A stretch of DNA of 64,000 nt from the NCBI GenBank assembly GCA_033398695.1, contig CM065802.1, positions 202,449,096 to 202,513,095 of the forward strand, in the 5' to 3' direction. The DNA is from Orobanche coerulescens (Eukaryota > Streptophyta > Magnoliopsida > Lamiales > Orobanchaceae). The notes under the pieces are model-generated. The model was not told the origin of the DNA, did no database searches, and worked only from the letters and a program-made list of their open reading frames with translations. Position numbers and translations under genes: made by a program. Shown in pieces: positions 46,842 to 59,427 of this stretch (its first letter is position 1; every line of letters begins with the position of its first letter).

Positions 46842-48472
46842 TTCTACCCTCCTTAAAAGAAGTTTCGTCCCGAAACTTAAAACAAGTAGGGAGAAGCAAT
46901 ATCCACTGTCAGGAAGACTCGACGAGATACACAAAAACCGAAAACTCGCGCCCAACGGCGAATCGCTGCAAGAAACGCAAAGAGACATACGGCGTGAAAA
47001 CACGCTCCACGACGACCAACACAACGCCACCGATAGAGACATAATAAAACCAACAAGTAACAAGCGTCATCAAACAGATAATACAACCAAGTCGATTATC
47101 CGAACAATCACAAAACATAACGAACGAAAATCAATATGATTGACCACCCCAACGGTACATTAATCAAAACGCGAGCCAAACGCTGAACAAATACGGAATT
47201 CCACCGCCCAAGGGTTGGAAGATCGAAACGAGACTAATTTCCCGAACATAAGGAAATTAGGAAGGGGTCTGAATGCTCAACAATCACGAAACGGGGTCAA
47301 CAAAATCTGAACAATCAATGATCGAACCACAACGACTGAACAACAATGATCAAATAACAATGATTGAACAACAATGATCAAATAACAATGATCGAACAAC
47401 AACGATCGAAAAAACAATGATCGAGTAACAACGATCGAACAACAATGATCGAATGACAACAGCCGAACAATGACTCCGAAGTCCCCACTTCAACTCCAGA
47501 CATTAAAAGAACTGGTAGAAAGTGAAAGATGTTACTTCCAAACAAGGTTCACAAGAATCGAACCGAACTCGGAAAAGTCACGATGATAAACAGATCGATC
47601 TGAAACAAGGTCACAACCAGTTCGAACGATGACAACCGAGACATCAAACAAGTTCAAAAAGTATCGACGAACACGTGCAAGTCGATAGAATTTAGAAGGA
47701 GAAACTGCAGAAGTCAAAAAAATAGTACGTGTATTACATCCGACCTCTTATAAAAGAAATGTCGTCCCCGCAGCTCACAACAACGGAAACAAGGTAACCA
47801 CACAAAAAGCAACCGACAGAAAAATCTCCACTGGGCCTCTCAAAACCGATCCACGATAGGGTCTTTGAAGCGCGAACTCAAAGTCTCGGTAGCGATTCGC
47901 AAAGCGAATCGGTGTCCCTCGAGTCCGCACTTGAAACGCGTTACTGACGAGAAGGACAATTTACACGTGCATGCCCCGGCACATCACGGTTGAAACGCCT
48001 CGGCTCGGCATACCGAATATACAAATGCTAGATACAATGGGGTATAACGTCACAAAACAACATAGCGGAGATGCCAACTCAGCACAACAAGGAATCATAA
48101 CACATATCATATACAACGATTACCATCATAAATTAATATACACACAAACACTACAGCAACGATGGTATCGTTCGGCGGCCTCAACGGCCCGGACGATAAA
48201 CAACACATAATTACAACCATCATGAAACAATCACACATGTACACAAATGTACAAGCCCAAGCTTCAACAGCTCAGTCGTGCGACAACACGCAAATCACCA
48301 CGAGACGATAAACAGTAAACACCAGTTCACACCTCTCACAGAGGGCTAGTACAACAAATGCGTGGCAACGTCTCGACGTTCATGCCACCAATTCGATCAT
48401 ACTCGGGAGCAAACATCATAACAACAACGCGAACATCATACATACATACCCAGCCCTCAAACGGGAATGGAT
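46842..48472 (-). other. Element E internal region, right of E1; no coding domain
   Basis: It starts with the polypurine tract complement (TTCTACCCTCC, 46842). Near 47738 the minus strand again shows a purine tract followed by TGTAATACACG, the look of another LTR start, so 46842-47738 may include an old U3 fragment. 47739-48472 is GC-moderate and unrecognised. No Pol domain is readable in any frame. Confidence 0.5.
47322..47475. repeat. Minisatellite of AACAATGATCGA units
   Basis: About a dozen variants of a 12-17 bp unit (AACAATGATCGA, AACAACGATCGA, AATAACAATGAT) run head to tail. Confidence 0.85.
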
Positions 48473-50070
48473 TGTAACACCCCAAACTAGGCGGATATTA
48501 CAGTGCCGTGGACCCCCGACTGGGACCCACCAGGCGAATGAAAATGAATGAATTACACAGGTAAATGTAGTACCGAACCACATTACAACATCAATTACTC
48601 CGACGAGGAGTTTTATACAACACACCCAGGATGAAATAGAATACATGTGTATTTTATGTGACGATAAAATACACCACACTGAATGAAATGAGCATTCAAA
48701 CGGAATGTCTGCAGCGGAATAAATAAAGGAAGCACAAATGACTGAATAAATGACTGAACAGACTGGGGCCCCCTACTAGTATCACTGGGACTCCTCGCCG
48801 TCACCGTGCTCTCCCCGTGCCTTAGCCTTGCCATGACACAGCAGCATCCCCAACGAAATCGATTTACTGAACAACAATCCTCAAGGGTTGAAAATACACA
48901 ATCATGATATATCGAAATTATGAATTATTCTGTCAAAACATACGCAATCAAACATGCTATATGAATCGACTAATCGATGCGGCTCAAAGGAATGGCGCCA
49001 CACTACGCCGGGATGGAAATGTGTCCGTGCACAAGCCACCAACGATCAAACACGCGTGGTCTTGTACCTAATCGGTCTCACGAGCAATCGACTCGTGTGC
49101 ACGATCAATGTGAGGCCACCAACCAACACACGACTATAATGTGCCCGACATGAAAATCCTACACATACCAAGCACGCCAAGATATGACCCGGAATGCCAC
49201 AATATGACAAAAGTGACAATGAAAATGAATAATGACTCACCAAGATTGAATGATGGTGAAATGAATGATAGCTCAATGAAATGGTCGGAACCGTCGTTCC
49301 TTATGACTGAGGTGATTAATTGACAATGACGAGTTTTGATACGATTAATACAATGATGAATGAGTTATGATTATGAATGAACAACGACAAAAGGAATGAA
49401 TATCCTTTTAACCGAGTAAGAATTAACTTACACAATACCGATGATGAATGTCCGTCCACGAACAACGTCCTAAATGAAATATCGGTCGCTCGAACAACCT
49501 TGAATAACACAATTACCAATAATCCGATCATTACGCAAATCAAAAACGATCATAAACGACTCAAACATCGACACAACGATATCCGAGTTCGAATGAATCG
49601 AAACCAACTCCAAGATGAGTATTCCAAACCATCAAAACACTTTCAAGGATATCAATAATCCATTAGGAATCCATAACTCATGATTACAACAACATCAATC
49701 GGAAAATCCGCAATTAACCGAAGTCAACCCCAAGGGTTCTTGGAATAATTCCGAAAATAACCGTTTAAATCCGTAGGAATATATTTATCCAAGTTAGATA
49801 ATCCATAACTAACATATTCCAATGATAATCCAAGCTTACACGAAGAAATCGGAAGGAAAACCCAAAAATCCAAATTCTAGATCCAAGAGTTTAATACCTT
49901 TGATTCGATGTGATGAAGATGATGAAATGATGATCAATCCGAAAGATGAGCTTGAAGATGATGATTGATGATTACACCTCGAAGAATCCTCTCCGAATCG
50001 CTCGAAATCGCCCAAAACTACCGAAGGAATGAAATGAGATGGAAAATGACGAACTCTGACTAAACTGTCG

Positions 50071-50077
50071 ATTTATA
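50071..50077 (-). promoter_or_regulatory. TATA box of G 3' LTR
   Basis: ATTTATA reads TATAAAT on the minus strand, next to the palindrome array. The counterpart is 57612-57618. Confidence 0.6.
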
Positions 50078-50085
50078 CTCGGTCC

Positions 50086-50660
50086 ATGTTAGCGTGCGCT
50101 AGCCCTTGTGCATAGCGTGCGCTAACGTGTAATTTGGGTAGTCCGGTACCCTGTCCGAAACGCGGTAGCGCGCTACGTACCTATTTGTAGCGTGCGCTAC
50201 GGCCATACTACTAGCGTGCGCTAATATCCATTGTTAGCGTGCGCTAGCGAAATATTTGACGCCCAGTACTGGAGTCCAGAAAACCGTCTGCCCTCTGATC
50301 TAACCTCGATAGCGTGCGCTAAAACAACCGATTAGCGTGCGCTATAATATTGATTGCGTACGCTGAACATAACTCATAGCGTGCGCTATGAATTACTCCG
50401 GTGCAGTCCAGTAGCCACTGGACTCAACCTGATCCGTCCCTAGCGCGCGCTACTCCACACATATAGCGTGCGCTACTACAACCCGTTAGCGCGCGCTACT
50501 TACCACTCGTAGCGTGCGCTACAAATAATCTCACCTGCAGTCCAGTACCTTCTGGACTGCAGCCAGGACAACCTTAGCGTGCGCTAAAGCTGAGTGGTAG
50601 CGTGCGCTACCTATACCCAATTAGCGTACGCTAAAAGGAGTATGTAGCGTGCGCTACTCC
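50086..50660 (-). repeat. TAGCGTGCGCTA array with ~133-bp higher-order unit
   Basis: There are eighteen copies or variants. After a first pair (50088, 50113), four groups of four follow: 50164/50188/50211/50235, 50308/50331/50353/50375, 50440/50462/50484/50507 and 50573/50596/50619/50644. The pitch is 22-25 bp within groups, and group starts are 132-144 bp apart. Spacers carry inverted repeats such as AGTCCAGTAGCCACTGGACT. Confidence 0.93.
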
Positions 50661-50899
50661 TCAAGCACAGCTTGCAACGAAAATGACAATGATGATAAAC
50701 ACGGCACGAAACTCCAATCAGATTAGTGATGAATGACGATTGATACACGATACAATTACTCTGAATGATGAATACCATGGTGAATCGAGTGATAAATGAT
50801 CAATAATGAAATTCGAGTACCAATTCTTGAATGATAAATCTTGAATGATAATTCTGGGTATTACATACACCCCCTTAAAAGAGTTTCGTCCCGAAACTA

Positions 50900-53800
50900 A
50901 GGGTCAAACAACTCGGGATAACTCTCGCATACTATCCTCGGTTTCCCAAGTAGCCTCTTCGACTCCGTGTCTAGACCACTGAATTTTAACCAAAGGAATC
51001 ATCTTATTCCTCAACCGCTTGATTATTGCTCTAAAACTCGTATAGGGCGTTCCTCATATGAATGATCGTCGGCGATCTCGATTTAAATCGGCCGAAGTAT
51101 GTGACTCGGGTCGGCAACATACTTCCGCATGGGGAGACATGAAACACATTATGAATTCGGCTCAGCCGGAGGTAAAGCCAATCGATAAGCTAACTCGCCT
51201 ACTCGATCCAAAATCTCAAACGGTCAATGAATCTCGGACTCAACTTCCCTCTCTTCCCAAAGCGGAAGATACCACGACTCGGGGATACCTTGACCAACAC
51301 GTGGTCACCGGCCTCGAACTCTAATGGTCGGCAGCGATTATCGCATATGATTTGCCGACTCGAATTGTCAACAAGCGACTCGATCAAAGCTACCTTCTCA
51401 CGGCGGCTATAAGCATATCGGGCTTGGTGCCCAATGATTACGATAAGTCGTCCCAACACAACGGAGATCGACAACGGCGACCATACAAGGCCTCGTAAGG
51501 TGCCATCTTGATCGAAGCATGCCAATTTGTTATTATCGTGAACTCGATCAATGGTAGTTGGGCTTCCCAATCGTCTTTCAATCGAGGACGCATGCCCTCA
51601 ACATGTCCTCTAATGTCCGAATGGTCCTCTCGATTGCCGTCGGACCGAGGATGAAAAGCTTGCGAGATTAAGCCGAGTTCCCATAGCGCGATGGTGATTT
51701 CCAAAGTGCGACACAAACCGTCCGTCACGATCGGAAGCGATACTTTTAGGAGTACCGTGCGATCGACTATCTCTTTGATGAACGATTGAGCAAGTCTCTC
51801 GGGACCCCACGCTTCCTTGATCTCAAGGAAATGAGCTGATTTAGTTAAGCGGTCCACGATCACCCAGATCGTGTTCATGCCTGACGACTCGTCGGCAAAC
51901 TCGTGATGAAATCCATAGAAATGTCTTCCCACTTCCACTCGGGAATAGGAAGAGGTTTCGCATACCCGCCATGTTGATGTTCAATCTTAACTTGTTGTGA
52001 GTTAAGCATCTCGAAACAAATTCTGCGACTTCTCGCTTCATATTACTCCACCGGTAATTTTGTTTCAAGTCCTTGTACATCTTACTAGACCCGGATGCAC
52101 GAGAATAAGGGGTAGCATGAGCTTCTTTCAAAATCGAGTTTTTCATTTCGTCATTCGCGACGCACAACCGATTCTTAAACCTCAAAAGTCCATCCTCGTG
52201 GACCACAAATCCAGGGCTTTCCCAGGCCACATCCTCTCGGATGCGCAACAATGATGGGTCCGAACCACGATTCTCTCGGATTTCCTCCTCGAGTGACGAT
52301 GAAATCTCTAACATACAAAGCCGCCCGAACTCGCTGGCCGGACCTCGATCTCGGGTCTAAGGAATTCTCTTTGAAGCTCCTTCGAATTGTTAAACGGGCA
52401 AGCATATGCTCTGAACGGACTTACGACTCAAGGCGTCGGCGACAACATTCGCCTTGCCGGGTGGTAAAGGATCTCGATATCATAATCTTTGATTAATTCC
52501 AACCACCGTCTCTGGCGCATATTTAACTCCTTCTGAGTAAATATATACTTTAAGATCTTATGATCGGTGAATATCTGACAGGTAACGCCATAAAGATAAT
52601 GACGCCAAATCTTCATCACGAACACCACTACTGCTAACTCCAGTGTCGTGGGTCGGATAATTAACCTCGTAAGGCCTCAATGCCGTGAAGCATAGGCAAT
52701 AACTTTCCCGTTTCGCATGAGTACACATCCGAGACCCTGTCCGGACGCATCACTATAGACCACAAATCCTTCCGTCCCCTGCGGCAAGGAAAGTACAGGT
52801 GCTGACATTAACCGACTCTTGAGTTCCTCAAAACTCCGTTGACACGCGTCGGACCACGTGTATTTCTTATCCTTCCGCAAAGGTTCGTTAAGGGTTGAGC
52901 GATTCGAGAAAATCCCTCTACAAATCGCCGATAATAACCCGCTAATCCGAGGAAACTTGGATTTCCTTAACATTCTTCGGAGGTAGCCAATCTCGAATAG
53001 CCTCCGTCTTCGAGGATCGGCGAACTCCGTTTGATGAAATTACGTGTCAGAAACGTCACTTCGGACATCCAAAACTCACATTTGGAAAACTTCCCATAAA
53101 GTTGTTCTCGCCTCAACACGTCGAGAACTAGATGAAGGTGAGACTCGTGTTCCTCCCGGTCACGAGAATAAATCAAAATGTCATCAATGAAGACAACAAC
53201 AAACCGATCCAAAAGTCGATGAAGACCCGATTCATTAACTCCATGAATACCGCAGTGCATTAGTCAAACCGAACGGCATAACCACAAACTCATAATGACC
53301 ATAGCGTGTTGAAACGCCGTCCTCGCGATATCCGACTCTCGGATCCGCATCGATGATATCCGGACCTTAAGTCGATCTTGGAGAATCTTGAAGCTCACGA
53401 AGTTGATCTAAGAGATCATCAATACGGGGTAAGGGATACTTATTCTTGATTGTCACCTGTTCAACTCCCGATAATCAATACATAAGCGGAATGAACCATC
53501 CTTCTTCTTGACAAACAACACCGGTGCTCCCACGGGGGCGCACTTTCGGTCGGATATAACCTTTCTCGAACAACTCCTCAAGTTGGTTTTAGTTCTGCAT
53601 TTCGGTCGGGGCCATCCGATGCGGTGCCTTCGATATCGGGGGCGTACTGTGCTCCAACTCAATCGTGAATTCCACATCCCTCTGTGGAGGCAAACCAGGT
53701 AGCTAAATGCGGAAAAACATCGGCATATTCCCTCACCACCGGAATATCCGTTAACATTCTTGATGACTTCTCGGTTTTGGCCATATAGCACCAATAACCG

Positions 53801-54400
53801 ACACATCACGATTGAGTAACCTTACCGCTTTCATTGAATTAATGACCTTACGAGCAGTAGGGATTACCTCCTGAAACACACATTCAACTCCATCGTAAAT
53901 GCGAAATGATAGTGACCATACGCTTACGGACATTAATGATGGCATCATGACGATCCATCCAATCAATACCCAAGATGACGTCGTCTCTCGGCAAATCTAC
54001 CACGATTAGGTCCGTGGCCATACACGACCATGGCCAGATCGGACAATTACGAATCTCACGGTTCCGATAATGCGTCTACCATCGGGTAGGCCAATGACAT
54101 ATGGCTCACAACTAGTAGCACTACCTGGGCGTAGTCTACTCAAACATGACTCGGAAATGAATGAATGAGATGCACCGGTATCAAAAAGGGTACACACGAG
54201 GTTGAGATAGAATAACGAGTGTACACGAGATCATCCGGCCTCGGGATCATCGGTCTTCTTCATCTCATAAATTCGGGGCTTGCGGCCCGAACCGGATGCT
54301 CCGTCGATAGCTCTTGGCTCCGCCTTTAGCTCTGTCGTCTTGAACGACGCCGAGTGAGTGGCCCGATTACGCACCTGAATGACACGGGGCTTGAGATGAC
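50900..54400 (-). pseudogene. pol: Pol of element G, multiply frameshifted
   Basis: The domains remain in order on the minus strand. Protease has FDTGASHSFIS near 54160-54190. RT has LCIDYREL near 53460-53490 and [11 protein letters not shown] near 53180-53210. RNase H has [13 protein letters not shown] near 52730-52770 and FTDHK near 52560. Integrase zinc-binding residues lie near 52060-52190. The integrase core [14 protein letters not shown] is at 51830-51870 with [12 protein letters not shown] near 51480-51510. KVSPSRGIFRFG lies near 51240-51290, and the chromodomain-like VKIQWSRHGVEEATWE near 50950-51000. Indels occur roughly every 100-300 bases, so no protein could be made as read. The sequence is related to, but clearly distinct from, Pol of C and D. 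Confidence 0.85.
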
Positions 54401-54419
54401 GCCGGAGTGGGTTTAGAGT

Positions 54420-55516
54420 CCCTACGGCAAAACGGGCCCTATGCCCGGCAATCCCACGGTTGTGGCACGTGATGATTTCGGACACTTGGTGCTGAAATGA
54501 CCTGTTCCTCACAGTTGAAACAAGTGATGGCAGGCGCGCTCGCGGCCCGAGATTCCGCGGGTTTAGGCGCGGGAGTCGCTCGAGAAAAAGTAGAGCCCGC
54601 ACGTGGTTTCTTGAAAGTGGCACGACTCCGTCGGTGATTACGGTTCTTGGACTTTTGCTAGCGACGAAGGTTCTTTGCTTAGCAATTTCCTTAGCCGTAA
54701 GCTCGTAAGTAAGAGCCTTCTCAATGAACTCGGCAGTGGCACGATTATGATTAAGTGGCGAAGTCTCATACGGGGTTTCGACCTCTTCTTTGAAATACTT
54801 GATCTTGTCCGCTTAGAGTGAATGATAGATGAGGCGACGGAAGAAGTTCTGAAATTTTTCGGCGATGGCGAGAACGTCATCATCCGCCGAAAGGTCGGGA
54901 GTGAGTAATTCCGACAACTTGGCCTCCCGAGTGGGGCCGGATAGTACCTCTCCATCATGAGAGTCTTGGGCGATCCCAAGTACATGTTCCGTCAGTGGGC
55001 CTCAACGATAACCACCATGAATGAGCGCTCTTACCTAGATAGTAAGCCATGAAACTTTATGCCCTTGGGGCAATCCACCATAGCAAATAACTTCTCAAAA
55101 TGCTCAAGCCGGTGAACAATATCCGCCGGCTCGGATGAGCCCTCAAAAGTAGGTGGTCGGCAAGAGAGATATCGCTAATGATATTGCTTACACCTCTCTT
55201 GCCTCGAGGTGGCGGCGGAGGAGCCTCGCTGATTTTGATTGACGGAGTTATGCATCGTCTCCATCAACCGAGCCATCCGGGTCATTTGGGCCATCATGCC
55301 ACTGCATAAATGCGAGTGGGTCGACCCGAACACCCTCGACCGAGCCGTGTCAGTACGACTCACTGACGATGAATGATCGCGTCGGTGAGTGAGTGGCGGC
55401 GTCTTGCTCGATGAGTTAGCATTATTCCTGGCATTTGCACGGGTATTCGCACGAGTTCTCGGGATTCGGCCCGCTCCACGGCCTCGTCCTCCACGTCCTC
55501 TGCCAGCCCTTTCCAT
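54420..55516 (-). pseudogene. gag: Gag of element G, frameshifted
   Basis: The ATG at 55516 starts MERAGRGRGGRGRG, an arginine-glycine-rich N-terminus like those of C and D. A downstream region includes MMAQMTRMARLMETMH (about 55240-55290). The capsid part is readable only across frames (DLSADDDVLAIAEKFQNFF-type text near 54840-54900). A CFNC start of a zinc knuckle lies near 54510-54530, with the rest garbled. Confidence 0.75.
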
Positions 55517-55996
55517 ACTGAAGTGGAAAGTCATATGATGATTATACATCTCGCATGAGTATCACATTATGATTATATTATGAAATGATGAAAATGAGCA
55601 TACGCGCTCAAATACAGCGATTACATGAATGATTGATTGACGTGACATGATTATCTGATGAAGTTACTGAAATGATTATCTTGAACAATTTAACAAGATC
55701 GATGCTATGATCTTCAAGATCAACAACTGAGTAATGGAATGAATTGAGTGATTAATGAGTTAACATTATCGACTTGATCACAATTGAAATTGATGAATGA
55801 GGATTGTTAACTGATGAATTATGAATGAATGATTAATGCCAGAAATTATACCATGGCGTTAGAAGTCTTACAGTTCTTTCGGTCTGATTGGCTCGGCATC
55901 TGCACAGGTCACACGTGACGCGAAAGTCCAATGATACTAGTCCGATGACGATGATTTCAAATGAGACATGACTTGGAGGGTAGTATTCAAAACCAC

Positions 55997-56008
55997 GCTC
56001 CGATACCA
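55997..56008 (-). other. Primer binding site of element G
   Basis: The minus strand reads TGGTATCGGAGC, four bases inside the 5' LTR. It has one mismatch to the standard initiator tRNA-Met site, the same variant as in D. Confidence 0.85.
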
Positions 56009-56012
56009 ACTC

Positions 56013-58402
56013 TGTAACACCCCAAACTAGGCGGATATTACAGTGCCGTGGACCCCCGACTGGGACCCACCAGGCGAATGAAAATGAATGAATTACACAG
56101 GTAAATGTAGTACCGAACCACATTACAACATCAATTACTCCGACGAGGAGTTTTATACAACACACCCAGGATGAAATAGAATACATGTGTATTTTATGTG
56201 ACGATAAAATACACCACACTGAATGAAATGAGCATTCAAACGGAATGTCTGCAGCGGAATAAATAAAGGAAGCACAAATGACTGAATAAATGATGAGCAG
56301 TGGGGCCCCCTACTAGTATCACTGGGACTCCTCGCCGTCACCGTGCTCTCCCGTGCCTTAGCCTTGCCATGACACAAAGCAGCATCCCCAAGCGGTCGAT
56401 ACTGAACAACAATCCTCAAGGGTTGAAAATACACAATCATGATATATCCGAAATTATGAATTATTCTCACAAAACATACGCAATCAAACATGCTATATGA
56501 ATCGACTAATCGAGACGGCTCAAAGGAATGGCGCCACACTACGCCCGGGATGGAAATGTGTCCGTGCACAAGCCACCAACGATCAAACACGCGTGGTCTT
56601 GTACCTAATCAGTCTCACGAGCAATCGACTCGTGTGCACAGTCCAATGTGAGGCCACCAACCAACACACGACTATAATGTGCCCGACATGAAAATCCTAC
56701 ACATACCAACCGGCACGCCAGTATGACACGGAATGCCACAATATGACAAAAGTGACAATGAAAATGAATAATGACTCACCAAGATTGAATGATGGTGAAA
56801 TGAATGATAGCTCAATGAAATGGTCGGAACCGTCGTTCCTTATGACTGAGGTGATTAATTGACAATGACGAGTTTTGATACGATTAATACAATGATGAAT
56901 GAGTTATGATTATGAATGAACAACGACAAAAGGAATGAATATCCTTTTAACCGAGTAAGAATTAACTTACACAATACCGATGATGAATGTCCGTCCACGA
57001 ACAACGTCCTAAATGAAATATCGGTCGCTCGAACAACCTTGAATAACACAATTACCAATAATCCGATCATTACGCAAATCAAAAACGATCATAAACGACT
57101 CAAACATCGACACAACGATATCCGAGTTCGAATGAATCGAAACCAACTCCAAGATGAGTATTCCAAACCATTAAAACACTTTCAAGGATATCAATAATCC
57201 ATTAGGAATCCATAACTCATGATTACAACAACATCAATCGGAAAATCCCCAATTAACCGAAGTCAACCCCAAGGGTTCTTGGAATAATTCCGAAAATAAC
57301 CGTTTAAATCCGTAGGAATATATTTATCCAAGTTAGATAATCCATAACTAACATATTCCAATGATAATCCAAGCTTACACGAAGAAATCGGAAGGAAAAC
57401 CCAAAAATCCGAAATTCTAGATCAAAGAGTTTAATACCTTTGATTCGATGTGATGAAGATGATGAAATGATGATCAATCCGAAAGATGAGCTTGAAGATG
57501 ATGATTGATGATTACACCTCGAAGAATCCTCTCCGAATCGCTCGAAATCGCCCAAAACTACCGAAGGAATGAAATGAGATGGAAAATGACGAACTCTGAC
57601 TAAACTGTCCAATTTATACTCAGTCCATGTTAGCGTGCGCTAGCCCTTGTGCATAGCGTGCGCTAACGTGTAATTTGGTAGTCCAGTACCCTGTCCGAGC
57701 ACGGTAGCGCGCTACGTACCTATTTGTAGCGTGCGCTACGGCGTATTACTAGCGTGCGCTAATATCCATTGTTAGCGTGCGCTAGCGAAATATTCGACGC
57801 CCGATCGGAGTCGAGAAAACCGTCTGCCCTCTGATCTAACCTCGATAGCGTGCGCTAAAACAACCGATTAGCGTGCGCTATAATATTGATTGCGTACGCT
57901 GAACATAACTCATAGCGTGCGCTATGAATTACTCCGGTGCAGTCCAGTAGCCACTGGACTCAACCTGATCCGTCCCTAGCTCGCGCTACTCCACACATAT
58001 AGAGTGCGCTACTAAAACACGTTAGCGCGCGCTACTTACCACTCGTAGCGTGCGCTATAAATAATCTCACTGCGGTCGGTACCTTCCGGTGCGGCCAGGA
58101 CAACCTTAGCGTGCGCTAAAGCTGAGTGGTAGCGTGCGCTACCTATACCCAATTAGCGTACGCTAAAAGGAGTATGTAGCGTGCGCTACTCCTCAAGCAC
58201 AGCTTGCAACGAAAATGACAATGATGATAAACACGGCACGAAACTCCAATCAGATTAGTGATGAATGACGATTGATACACGATACAATTACTCTGAATGA
58301 TGAATACCATGACTGAATCTGAGTGATAAATGATCAATAATGAAATTACTGAGTACCAATTACTGAATGATAAATACTGAATGACAATTACTGGGTATTA
58401 CA
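56013..58402 (-). repeat. 5' LTR of element G
   Basis: It is about 2.39 kb, closely similar to 48473-50865. Many of the differences cluster where one LTR has ACTG or CAGT text and the other has TCG or CG. Confidence 0.92.
57625..58190 (-). repeat. TAGCGTGCGCTA array in G 5' LTR
   Basis: It has the same grouping as 50086-50660. The spacer inverted repeat near 58072-58095 is altered (CGGTCGGTACCTTCCGG) relative to the other LTR. Confidence 0.9.
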
Positions 58403-58407
58403 TGGAT

Positions 58408-59427
58408 AGGTTTTAAAAACGAAAACCTCCTTTTGAAAATAATTTAGAAAAACACCGGTTGATCTTGAGTATCACCTTTCAAAAAAAAAGTACAAACGTG
58501 AAACATATTTATCGAGACTTTGGAGAACCATTTCGCATTTGATAAAAATGAGGACACTTTCTCTTAGTGAAAAACTTTCAGAATATTCGACCCTCGGGTC
58601 TAAGTAAAAGTGTTTATAAAACATTGAAAATATCTCAAAACATTTTGGGTCCTCGAGGTAGAAGAATTTTGAAACATATTGTGGCACCTTGGATGTACCA
58701 CGAGAAAAAAATTCATTTTAAAAGTACATCTCGAAATTTATTTTCTAAGATACTCAAGGTGTTCGAAAATAATTCAATGGTCTAGAATGCTAAAAAATTT
58801 TAGGTAATTACACAGAACAATATAGCGCCGTGGGTCCTGCGCCGGAACCCACCAAGCTAAAAACCATTTATAAAAATGCCAAGAAGGCCGATGACGGTAA
58901 TATTTCAAAAAAAAACTCACAAAATTCATTTACAAAATACTAAATACCGTCATAAGAATTTCGCCAAAACGATCAAGGCCATAATGCCAAAAACTCGGTT
59001 AAGGGAATCGGTTTTCGAAATGAAACTCAGTCGGTAAAATACCGAAAGCCATTACAAAAGAACTCACGCGGCGGATAAAAGAAATACAGTCCAACATGCA
59101 CAATCCAGCAACACTACTCCTCATATGAATGAAATATGAGAGTCAAATAACCACATATCACGAAATCAAAATCCATAAGAGGATTCCGTCAACTAACTCA
59201 TAATACCTGTAACTCGCATCAGACGAGGCACAAACACAAAGAAGGGAGACTTACATCCACAGGTCGCACGAAGATGATGATCGCCCCACGATACTAATCA
59301 CGACAAACCAACTCAGACGACGCGTCGCGACACGACTTAGTCAGACAAAATCCGATGAGACAAAGCTCAACAGACACCACTGACCCGACAGCTTAGGTTT
59401 CCACAACCTAAGCTCTCATACCATTTA
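58408..59427 (-). other. Element E internal region, primer-site side; no coding domain
   Basis: At 58803-58860 the text resembles a diverged LTR start (AATTACACAGAACAATATAGCG, then CCGTGGGTCC and CACCAAGC), so an old related LTR remnant is likely. The rest has no recognised domain. Confidence 0.5.
59412..59423 (-). other. Primer binding site of element E
   Basis: The minus strand reads TGGTATGAGAGC, one mismatch from the initiator tRNA-Met site, four bases inside the right LTR. Confidence 0.8.

Larger units (their letters stand above)
48473..50865 (-). repeat. 3' LTR of element G
   Basis: The plus-strand ends are TGTAACACCCCAAACTAGG and TGGGTATTACA, about 2.39 kb. It is bordered by the polypurine complement ACCCCCTTAAAA at 50869-50880. 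Confidence 0.92.
48473..58402 (-). mobile_element. Complete Ty3/gypsy retrotransposon G (Tekay/Del-like), degenerate
   Basis: The element is 9.93 kb with LTRs at 48473-50865 and 56013-58402 and a target duplication TGGAT (48468-48472 and 58403-58407). It has a primer site, gag, pol and polypurine tract on the minus strand. Coding is broken by many indels, yet the domain order is intact. It is inserted within element E. Confidence 0.92.

Noticed and set aside
50086..50660. Regularly spaced palindromic repeats resembling a CRISPR array
   Set aside because: The intervals between repeats are only about 8-12 bp, the repeats lie in U3 of LTRs in a plant genome, and there are no cas genes.
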